From contig JALFTB010000030.1 of NCBI GenBank assembly GCA_022779465.1, positions 1-48,960 of the forward strand: 48,960 nucleotides of DNA, given 5' to 3'. Numbering within the stretch: the stretch's first letter is position 1; every line of letters begins with the position of its first letter. The notes beneath the pieces are model-generated. The model was not told the DNA's origin. It was given only the letters and a program-made list of their open reading frames with translations, and did no database searches. The position numbers and the translations under genes were made by a program. This stretch comes from CAG-533 sp022779465. GTDB taxonomy: Bacteria > Bacillota_I > Bacilli_A > RF39 > UBA660. Positions 33,114 to 39,828 of this stretch are shown one piece after another.

Positions 33114-33207
33114 CTATAGCAACAAGGGATATTATTACTTGAAAGGGTACTAAGACATATTTTAAGTACAACTTTTGTTAATAATACTCGCTAACTAGAA
33201 CAATAAT

Positions 33208-33236
33208 TTGCTTTTTTAGATAAAATATGTTATAAT
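33208..33236 (+). promoter_or_regulatory. proximal promoter of the adhesin-sortase operon
   Basis: TTGCTT (33208-33213), 17-base spacer, TATAAT (33231-33236). The leader is about 27 bases with AGAGGG at 33257-33262 before ATG 33271. Confidence 0.75.
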
Positions 33237-33270
33237 AGCACCCGTAAACAAAAGAAAGAGGGTTTTGGTT

Positions 33271-35133
33271 ATGAAAAATTTAAAGAAAATTATGTTTATT
33301 TTTCTTGTTGGTATTTTATCTTTTATGGGATTAAATACTAAAGTAGAAGCTGCAACTACAGCTCCTAGTACTATTAAAACATGGGCAATTTATGAATTAC
33401 CTAAATATGTTCAAAATTTGCCTGTAGTTCATCAAAAACCATTACAAAATGGTATTTACGTTTATTGTGAAAACGAAGGTCTAAGATATTGGTCTGAATA
33501 TACGATGTATCTTAATGGTAAAGTAAATGATGGATTTATTTATATTTTAGAAAATAAGCCTAATACTGGTGATTCTAAAAAGGATTACTATATTATGCAA
33601 ATTGCTGTTTGGTGGTATGAAGATATTATTAGTGGAAATAATAAAAACTTGACTACTAGTCAAAAACAATATATCACTAATAATGCAAGTTCAAATAATA
33701 TTTGTAAGAAAATTTATAACTTAGTAAATGGTGCTAAAAATTATAAACAACAAAAAGGTTATATTAAATTTGATACAAATAATGTTACATTTAAAGAAGA
33801 AAATGGTAATTATATTTCAAGTTTAATTAAAATTAATTATCGTGCTAATAAAATGAATGATGTAACTATTACTGGTGCTCCTAAAGGATCAACAATTATT
33901 AATAAAACTGATAAAAATGGCGTTATATCATTCAAAATTAAAGTTCCAGTTTCATCTGTTAATCCTGGACAAACAGTAAAAATTAAAATTAATTCAACTG
34001 GTACTTACAAAATTAAAAAAGTATATGATTATTATTTAAATGCTCAATGGCAAAAAGTTATTTATGGTGAAATTTTTGCAGATACTTATAATATATCAGA
34101 TAGTAAAGAACTTACTTTAACTAGACCAGAAATTCATCATAATAAATTAATTATTAATAAAGTTGATGAAAGTGGTAAGTTTGTAAGTGGTGCAGAATTA
34201 ACTTTATATAAAGGTGATTGTGTAAATTCTACTTGTAATGATGCTTATGCATCTTGGACTACTACTGATGCTGCTAAATCATTTAAAGATATTCCTGTTG
34301 GTAAATATACTTTAGTTGAAACTAAAGCTCCTAATGGATATCGTGTAGCAGATAAAATGTTAATTAATGTAAATAGTGATAATGCTTCATTTACTTATAA
34401 AATGGTAGATAAAGCTGAATTAAAAGTAAGAATTAGTAAAACTGATATTACTGGTGAAAAAGAAATTCCAGGTGCAACTTTAATTGTTAAAGATTCTAAA
34501 GGTAATGCAATTGAAACTTGGGTAAGTACTAATGAACCTAAGTATATTGTTTTAGAACCTGGTGAATATTCTTTAACTGAAACTATTGCTCCTAAAGGTT
34601 ATATCTTAAGTAAAACTTCTGTTTACTTCAAATTAGATGAAAATGGTAGTGTTTATGAAAAGAATGCTAATGGTGAATATGTTAAAGTTGATTATGTTAA
34701 AATGATTAACTTAGTTAAAGAAGCTATTAATATTACAAAATTAGATAGTAATACTAATGAATATGTTAGTGGTGCTGTCTTAGTTATTAAAGATTTAGAG
34801 GGGAAAACAATTGATCGTTGGACAACTACTAATGAATCACATTATGTAAGTTTAGAAGAAGGAGAATATATTCTTATTGAAGAAAGTGCTCCTAATGGCT
34901 ATGTCTTAAATAAAGAAGGAATTCATATTAAAGTTGATGCTGAAAATAATTTATACATTAAAAATGCTGCTGGCGAATATGTAAAAGCTAATGGTGTTAT
35001 TATGTATAATACTCCAGAAGAAAAAATTGTAGTTCCTAAGACTGGATTAACAAGTACTCTAACTTATGTAATTGGTACAATAACATTAGCTGCTGGTGCA
35101 ATTGTGTTATTTAAAAATGAAAAGAAATGTTAA
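33271..35133 (+). CDS. cell-wall-anchored thioester-domain adhesin with SpaA/Cna-B repeats
   Basis: A secreted, wall-anchored protein of 620 residues. Signal peptide at about 1-28 (cleavage near VEA). An N-terminal thioester domain is indicated by VYCEN (C66) and MQIAVW (Q110, W114), the paired Cys and Gln of the fQxxfW type that form an internal thioester able to bond covalently to host ligands. Three SpaA-like prealbumin domains follow from about K297 with isopeptide residues K (INKVDES, ISKTD, ITKLD) and E (LVETKAP, LTETIAP, LIEESAP). The end carries VPKTG (588-592), a membrane helix and KNEKKC. It is encoded with its sortase. A pilus tip or stand-alone adhesin are both possible; no backbone pilin gene is present. 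Confidence 0.88.
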   Translation: MKNLKKIMFIFLVGILSFMGLNTKVEAATTAPSTIKTWAIYELPKYVQNLPVVHQKPLQNGIYVYCENEGLRYWSEYTMYLNGKVNDGFIYILENKPNTGDSKKDYYIMQIAVWWYEDIISGNNKNLTTSQKQYITNNASSNNICKKIYNLVNGAKNYKQQKGYIKFDTNNVTFKEENGNYISSLIKINYRANKMNDVTITGAPKGSTIINKTDKNGVISFKIKVPVSSVNPGQTVKIKINSTGTYKIKKVYDYYLNAQWQKVIYGEIFADTYNISDSKELTLTRPEIHHNKLIINKVDESGKFVSGAELTLYKGDCVNSTCNDAYASWTTTDAAKSFKDIPVGKYTLVETKAPNGYRVADKMLINVNSDNASFTYKMVDKAELKVRISKTDITGEKEIPGATLIVKDSKGNAIETWVSTNEPKYIVLEPGEYSLTETIAPKGYILSKTSVYFKLDENGSVYEKNANGEYVKVDYVKMINLVKEAINITKLDSNTNEYVSGAVLVIKDLEGKTIDRWTTTNESHYVSLEEGEYILIEESAPNGYVLNKEGIHIKVDAENNLYIKNAAGEYVKANGVIMYNTPEEKIVVPKTGLTSTLTYVIGTITLAAGAIVLFKNEKKC

Positions 35134-35779
35134 GGTTACAATTGGTGTTTTAACTATATTTATTGGTTTATGTGTACTTCTTAGTACTTACTTTAATTCA
35201 ACTAAATTAGAAGTATTTGATGAAATGAATGAACAATATTATAATCAAGTAGTTTCTATAGCTGATGAAATAGAAGAAAAAGATGATACGGTTCCTGAAG
35301 TTAAACAAGAGGAAGATGATAAATCAAATGTAGTAAATAATACTACAACAACAACTAAGAAGAAAACTACTACAGATATATCAAAATTATATGTTGGAAC
35401 TTTGAATATTCCAAAGATTAATTTACAAAGAGGTTTCTTTGATATTAATTCTAAGTATAATAATGTTAATAAGAATATTTATGTACATCCATCTTCAAGT
35501 TATCCTAATTCAATGAATGGTAACTTGATCTTGGCGGCACATTCAGGTACTAGCTCAATATCTTATTTTAAAAATCTTTATAAATTACAACCAAATGATG
35601 ATATTTATGTAAATTATAAAAATAAAGAATATCATTATAAAATTAAGAAAATTTATAAAGTTGAAAAAACAGGTACTGTGAGTATTCAAAGAAATAAAAA
35701 TGTTTCAACTTTAACATTAATTACATGTTCAAAAAATGATAGTAAAACTCAAACAGTTTATATTTGTGAACTAGTTTAG
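35117..35779 (+). CDS. sortase, probable partner of the adhesin
   Basis: Membrane transpeptidase of 220 residues that would cleave the VPKTG signal of the preceding gene. One N-terminal membrane helix (about 6-24), a Thr/Lys-rich linker (about 70-90), then a catalytic domain with H142 (LILAAHSG) and C204 (TLITCS). The usual catalytic arginine after the cysteine is not evident: the aligned position reads TQTVYICEL, with Gln212 where R is expected. The ATG at 35117 lies 17 bases inside the adhesin gene with no good SD, suggesting coupling; GTG 35096 in the same frame is an alternative. Class C or D is my best guess. Confidence 0.85.
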   Translation: MKRNVKVTIGVLTIFIGLCVLLSTYFNSTKLEVFDEMNEQYYNQVVSIADEIEEKDDTVPEVKQEEDDKSNVVNNTTTTTKKKTTTDISKLYVGTLNIPKINLQRGFFDINSKYNNVNKNIYVHPSSSYPNSMNGNLILAAHSGTSSISYFKNLYKLQPNDDIYVNYKNKEYHYKIKKIYKVEKTGTVSIQRNKNVSTLTLITCSKNDSKTQTVYICELV

Positions 35780-35807
35780 AGTTCGAATAAAAGAATAAAA
35801 AGGTTGG

Positions 35808-35888
35808 GGTGATGAAAATGGTAGAGATTTCTCTATGGGATAAGATTAAAACTATATTTAGTCTTATCTTTTCATCACCTCTTTTTTT
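35808..35888 (+). promoter_or_regulatory. branched RNA fold covering SD and start, ending in a T run
   Basis: GGTGATGAAAA (35808-35818) pairs with TTTTCATCACC (35869-35879), an 11-bp stem. Inside it are two hairpins: TAGAGATTTCTCTA (35822-35835) and GATAAGATTAAA (35839-35850) with TTTAGTCTTATC (35857-35868). A CTCTTTTTTT tract follows. The 5' arm includes the GGGGTGA and the ATG of the next gene. It can act as the terminator of the adhesin-sortase operon and as a translation or transcription switch for the next gene. Confidence 0.6.
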
Positions 35889-36609
35889 AGTTTTACTTTT
35901 TGGATTTTTACTTATGATAGTAGATATTTATGTAATATCTAAAAAGAAAAAGGGGACTAAAATAGCTTATTTAATAGTTAGTTTAATTATTATAGGGTTA
36001 TTACTTAAGAATTATTTTTCATCATTATTTAGTATTTTTGATACGATATTTAAGAATATTGTGACTATTATATATTTTCCAAGTGTTCTTGAATATATAA
36101 TAATGTTAATAATTAGTTTAGTAATATTATTTATTAGTTTAATTAGTAGAAAAACTAATAAAAAAGTAAGAATAATTAATACATTTGTGTTTTCTACTAA
36201 TATATTTTTATTCTTCTTAATATTAGATCAAATATCTAAAAATAATATAGATTTATCTAATAAGATTAATATTTATTCAAATGAAAATTTAATGGTTTTA
36301 TTTGAGTTATCTATTTTAATATTTATAGTTTGGGTTGTTGGTTTAATTCTTTATAAAATTATAAATAAAATTATTCATAAAGATGATAAACCAGTGAATT
36401 TTTATGAAGCTCCAGATCTTCCAAGTACAATAGAAGAGTTAAGACAAAAAGAACTTATACCAGAACCTAAGATTGAATATATTGTTGTTGAAAAGGAACA
36501 ACCTAAAGAAGAAAAAGAAGATTTATCTGATATATTTACTTTAGAAGAATATAAACAAATGAGAGAATTATTACAAGAAATTAAAGATAAACAAAATAAA
36601 GAGGATTAG
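35818..36609 (+). CDS. polytopic membrane protein with cytoplasmic tail, unknown function
   Basis: A 263-residue protein of unrecognised family. About five membrane segments fill residues 14-180. The C-terminal 80 residues are soluble and charged (ELRQKELIPEPKIEYIVVEK) and end in a helix likely to coil (about 240-263). GTG 35809, ATG 35812 and ATG 35818 are all in frame; ATG 35818 is five bases after GGGGTGA. The first 25 codons form the branched RNA fold described above. It sits between the two sortase genes, so a surface-assembly role is possible but unproven. Its TAG stop is in the loop of the shared terminator. Confidence 0.75.
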   Translation: MVEISLWDKIKTIFSLIFSSPLFLVLLFGFLLMIVDIYVISKKKKGTKIAYLIVSLIIIGLLLKNYFSSLFSIFDTIFKNIVTIIYFPSVLEYIIMLIISLVILFISLISRKTNKKVRIINTFVFSTNIFLFFLILDQISKNNIDLSNKINIYSNENLMVLFELSILIFIVWVVGLILYKIINKIIHKDDKPVNFYEAPDLPSTIEELRQKELIPEPKIEYIVVEKEQPKEEKEDLSDIFTLEEYKQMRELLQEIKDKQNKED

Positions 36610-36619
36610 TTAATCCTCT
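36600..36619. terminator. bidirectional terminator between convergent genes
   Basis: AGAGGATT (36600-36607), loop AGTT, AATCCTCT (36612-36619), with T-rich DNA to the right and A-rich DNA to the left. The plus-strand stop ends at 36609 and the minus-strand stop begins at 36612, so the two stop codons meet in the hairpin with no base between the genes. Confidence 0.85.
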
Positions 36620-38202
36620 TTTATTAATTTGGCATGAACTACTAAACGATTTTTAGTTCCGTTAGAGCAGGTTGATAAAGTTAAGATTTTATCTTCAGCA
36701 GTTAATGTTTGTTTGAAATCATAAATACTTCTTTTAGAAAGCATATTTAAGAAACTTAGGTAGTCTCCATCACTGTTAAATTCGGTTTCTAAATAATCGG
36801 TTGTAACTGGAATTGTATAGATTGAAAAGATTTGCCATTTCATATTTTCTTTAGTTGTATTAAAGGTTATAATTTGATTTTTAGCTTTTTTATACCAGTA
36901 ACTATTTAATGCATATCTTAGGGTTCCAAACATTTTTTGATTAGCTAGATTATGACCATAAATTAGGGTGTTTTTACTTAGTTCATCTATGTTATTACGA
37001 TAGTCCATAAAGATCCAACCATGACGATTTTTATTTCGATAATAGTCTCTTTTTAGGTAATAATCATTATCATCTTTTTGAACTACAGGGTAATCAATAT
37101 TAGTATTATTAACTGTCAACCAACCAACTGTATCAGGGTTAATTGCTAGTAATTTTTCAAAAACTTTTTCATATTTAATATCATAAGTAGAAGTAGTTGT
37201 TATTTTAGTTGTATCACCAGGCTTAGTAGTTGTTGGTATTGATGGTGTAGCGTCAATTAATATTTTATTAAGATCAGTTTCAATATTTTCTTGATTATGA
37301 TTATCACGATAATTTTCATAAACATTATAACCAAGCATACAAGTAACTGCTAAGATAACACAAACTAATGAAAACTTAATAATATTTAAATTTAATTGTT
37401 TTAAGAAATTCTTTTCTTTATAATCTTTACTATAATTTATTTTAAATGTAATGTTATAATTATTTAGAATTTTTTCATGTTTCTTTTTATATTCAGATAT
37501 TACTTTATAAATATCATCAATATTATTATTTTCATTAATAATAATTTTAGTATTGGACTTTTTATTATTTAATAGGGTATTTAGTATATAAGTAAATGTT
37601 TCTTTATTAAAAGTCTTTATTTCAATAGATTTTAAATATTTATTTATTTTAATAAATGATTCAAAGTCATCTAGATCTTCATTAGTGAAATTATCAATTA
37701 TAATACTTTTTTTATAGAAAATGTCACTGTAAGTATTAATATTATTAATATTTAAGAAATTACTTACAAATAATATTTCACTACGAATTGTTATTTGTAA
37801 ATTATTATTTTTATCTAATCTTTCTAAAAGAGCTGGAGCAATATCAAAGACATTTAATGTTTCAATGTATCTATTATCTAGAAGTTTCATAAAGATATCA
37901 TAATTAATTCTTTTATCTGGTTTAATATAAATATCTTTAATATTAGGAATATGGCTTAAAACATCTAATGAATTTAAGATAATATCATAATCTTTAATAA
38001 TAGTTTTTTTAATATTCTGTTTAATAATAATAACATTTAAAAAAGAAGATACTAATTCAAGATTATTTTTAATATAATCAATACTAAAAATTATTTCTTT
38101 AGTATCAATTACATTAGTATTATTTAAATCTACTTTAATATCTTTTGTATATTTATCAATTGTTAATAAATTTTTACCTACTTTAAATATTATCTTATCC
38201 AT
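36610..38202 (-). CDS. class B sortase fused to a large cytoplasmic N-terminal domain
   Basis: A 530-residue protein. Residues 345-530 are a class B sortase: NPDTVGWLTVNNTNIDYPVV, then YGHN (H417), TLSTCS (C512) and NRLVV (R519), so the catalytic triad is complete. A membrane helix lies at about 275-293 and a Thr-rich linker at 320-340. Residues 1-270 precede the helix and should be cytoplasmic. They are rich in Ile, Leu, Asn and Lys with a loose strand-helix repeat (PNIKDIYIK, YIETLNVFD, LKSIEIKTF) that suggests a leucine-rich-repeat-like fold. Typical SrtB proteins have only a short N-terminus. The upstream region has TATTAT a few bases before the ATG and no SD, so the mRNA may be leaderless. 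Confidence 0.85.
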   Translation of the reverse strand: MDKIIFKVGKNLLTIDKYTKDIKVDLNNTNVIDTKEIIFSIDYIKNNLELVSSFLNVIIIKQNIKKTIIKDYDIILNSLDVLSHIPNIKDIYIKPDKRINYDIFMKLLDNRYIETLNVFDIAPALLERLDKNNNLQITIRSEILFVSNFLNINNINTYSDIFYKKSIIIDNFTNEDLDDFESFIKINKYLKSIEIKTFNKETFTYILNTLLNNKKSNTKIIINENNNIDDIYKVISEYKKKHEKILNNYNITFKINYSKDYKEKNFLKQLNLNIIKFSLVCVILAVTCMLGYNVYENYRDNHNQENIETDLNKILIDATPSIPTTTKPGDTTKITTTSTYDIKYEKVFEKLLAINPDTVGWLTVNNTNIDYPVVQKDDNDYYLKRDYYRNKNRHGWIFMDYRNNIDELSKNTLIYGHNLANQKMFGTLRYALNSYWYKKAKNQIITFNTTKENMKWQIFSIYTIPVTTDYLETEFNSDGDYLSFLNMLSKRSIYDFKQTLTAEDKILTLSTCSNGTKNRLVVHAKLIKED

Positions 38203-38305
38203 ATATTTATAATAACATAAGTCGATAATTATTTAAAGATTGTTTTTGATAAAATTACAAGAGATGAATAAATAATCCTTTCTTTATTTTTAGGTAAATG
38301 TTTGG

Positions 38306-38323
38306 TATAATTTTCATTGGTGA
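38306..38323 (+). promoter_or_regulatory. tgt extended -10 and Shine-Dalgarno
   Basis: TTTGGTATAAT with TATAAT at 38306-38311, seven-base gap, GGTGA at 38319-38323, ATG at 38329. No preQ1-type aptamer was recognised upstream. Confidence 0.65.
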
Positions 38324-38328
38324 TGGAC

Positions 38329-39450
38329 ATGAAAATTGAATACACTTTATTAAAAACTGAAAAGAATACTAAAGCTCGTTTAGGTAAGATTAAAACTAAT
38401 TATGGAGAATATGAAACTCCAATGTTTATGCCAGTTGGAACTCAAGCTACGGTTAAGACTTTAGCTCCTGAAGAACTTAAGGCGATTGATTGTGGAATTA
38501 TTTTAGCTAATACTTATCATTTATGGCTTAGACCTGGTGAAGATATTATTGATAAAGCTGGGGGATTACATAAGTTTATGAATTGGGATGGTCCAATTTT
38601 AACTGATTCTGGTGGATTTCAAGTATTTAGTTTAGCTAAAAGAAAAGATATTAGTGAAGATGGCGTTAAGTTTAAAAATCAATATAATGGGGATGCTTTA
38701 TTTTTAACTCCAGAAAAATCTATTGAGATTCAAAATAAATTAGATAGTGATATTGCCATGAGTTTTGATGAGTGTATTGGATGGCCAGCAACTTATGATT
38801 ATTGTAAGCAAAGTGTTGAAAGAACTTTAAGATGGGCTAAAAGAGGTAAAGATGTCTTTAATAATCCAAGACAAAGTTTATTTGGAATTGTGCAAGGTGG
38901 AGAGTACGAAGAATTAAGAAAACATTGTGCAGAAGAACTAGTTAAAATAGGATTTGATGGATATTCAATAGGTGGAACTAGTGTTGGAGAAGATAAACCA
39001 ACAATGTATAAAATGGTTGAAATGAGTACTAAATATTTACCTGAAGATAAAGTTAGATACTTAATGGGAGTAGGAGATCCAATTGATTTAGTAGAAAATG
39101 TAATTAGAGGGATAGATATCTTTGATTGTGTTAGTCCAACTAGATTAGCAAGACATGGACATGCCTTAACTAAATATGGAAAGATTAATTTAAAGAATGC
39201 TAAATATAAAGAAGATTTTACACCAATAAGTGAAGAATGTGATTGTTATGCTTGTAAACATTATACAAAAGCATATATAAAACATTTAATAAATGCGGAA
39301 GAAACTTTTGGAGCAAGATTATTATCAATTCATAATATTAATTATTTAGTTAATTTAACTAAAGAGTTAAGAGAAGCAATAAAGAATGATAATATTTTAG
39401 AATATAGAGAGGAATTTATAAAGAATTATTATGGAAAAAAAGAAAACTAA
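38329..39450 (+). CDS. tgt: tRNA-guanine transglycosylase Tgt
   Basis: Exchanges guanine-34 for preQ1 in GUN-anticodon tRNAs, on the queuosine path. A TIM barrel of 373 residues with TDSGGFQVFSL (D93), GGTSVGE, and the nucleophile region FDCVSPTRLARHGHALT. The zinc site is CDCYACKHYTKAYIKHL. Three in-frame codons precede (TTG, GTG, ATG from 38317), but ATG 38329 is correctly spaced from GGTGA. Other queuosine genes (queA, tadA and so on) are not in the window. The next gene starts 20 bases before its stop. Confidence 0.95.
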   Translation: MKIEYTLLKTEKNTKARLGKIKTNYGEYETPMFMPVGTQATVKTLAPEELKAIDCGIILANTYHLWLRPGEDIIDKAGGLHKFMNWDGPILTDSGGFQVFSLAKRKDISEDGVKFKNQYNGDALFLTPEKSIEIQNKLDSDIAMSFDECIGWPATYDYCKQSVERTLRWAKRGKDVFNNPRQSLFGIVQGGEYEELRKHCAEELVKIGFDGYSIGGTSVGEDKPTMYKMVEMSTKYLPEDKVRYLMGVGDPIDLVENVIRGIDIFDCVSPTRLARHGHALTKYGKINLKNAKYKEDFTPISEECDCYACKHYTKAYIKHLINAEETFGARLLSIHNINYLVNLTKELREAIKNDNILEYREEFIKNYYGKKEN

Positions 39451-39736
39451 TTTAATGATAATATTTGTAGCTTTCTTTATAGTAATTTTATTTATTCTGG
39501 CGGCATATAAAAATATGAATTCTCATTATGAGAAAGAATTGTTAGTTGTTAATAATAAAATATTAGAATCTGCTAAGAATTGTTATTTAGAAAAAAAGTG
39601 TGAGGGAGAAATTACCCTTAAAGATTTATATGATAAAAAATATATAGAAAAACAAATCGATCCTGGAACAAAGACTGATTATAATGAGAATGTTTGTATT
39701 AAATGGGATAATAAAAAGGCTGTTTTTTGTGAGTAA
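39431..39736 (+). CDS. small secreted-side membrane protein, pseudopilin-like
   Basis: A 101-residue protein with one N-terminal membrane helix (about 8-26, LMIIFVAFFIVILFILAAY) and a soluble domain with cysteines (NCYLEKKC, VCIKWD, VFCE). The layout of LKDLYDKKYIEKQIDP followed by a Cys-bearing end recalls the head domains of type IV pilin-like proteins seen in low-GC gut bacteria, but the prepilin cleavage motif is not clear. It overlaps tgt and has no strong SD, so translation may depend on tgt. The function is unknown. Confidence 0.65.
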   Translation: MEKKKTNLMIIFVAFFIVILFILAAYKNMNSHYEKELLVVNNKILESAKNCYLEKKCEGEITLKDLYDKKYIEKQIDPGTKTDYNENVCIKWDNKKAVFCE

Positions 39737-39746
39737 CAGTCTTTTT
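39718..39746 (+). terminator. terminator over the end of the small membrane gene
   Basis: GGCTGTT (39718-39724) pairs with AACAGTC (39735-39741), including one G-U; flanking A and T runs extend it. The TAA stop (39734-39736) is at the 3' arm. Confidence 0.75.
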
Positions 39747-39754
39747 AAATCTTG

Positions 39755-39783
39755 TTGACTTTAAAAATTTTATGATTTAAAAT
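39755..39783 (+). promoter_or_regulatory. promoter of the ABC exporter operon
   Basis: TTGACT (39755-39760), 17-base spacer, TAAAAT (39778-39783). Leader of about 39 bases; AAAGGA at 39817-39822. Confidence 0.7.
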
Positions 39784-39828
39784 TATATCTGGTGTGAATA
39801 CGGGTTAATTTATTTGAAAGGAAAATGT

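Noticed and set aside
38203..38328. preQ1 riboswitch upstream of tgt
   Set aside because: No preQ1 aptamer core was recognisable, and the tgt promoter leaves a leader of only about 11 bases.
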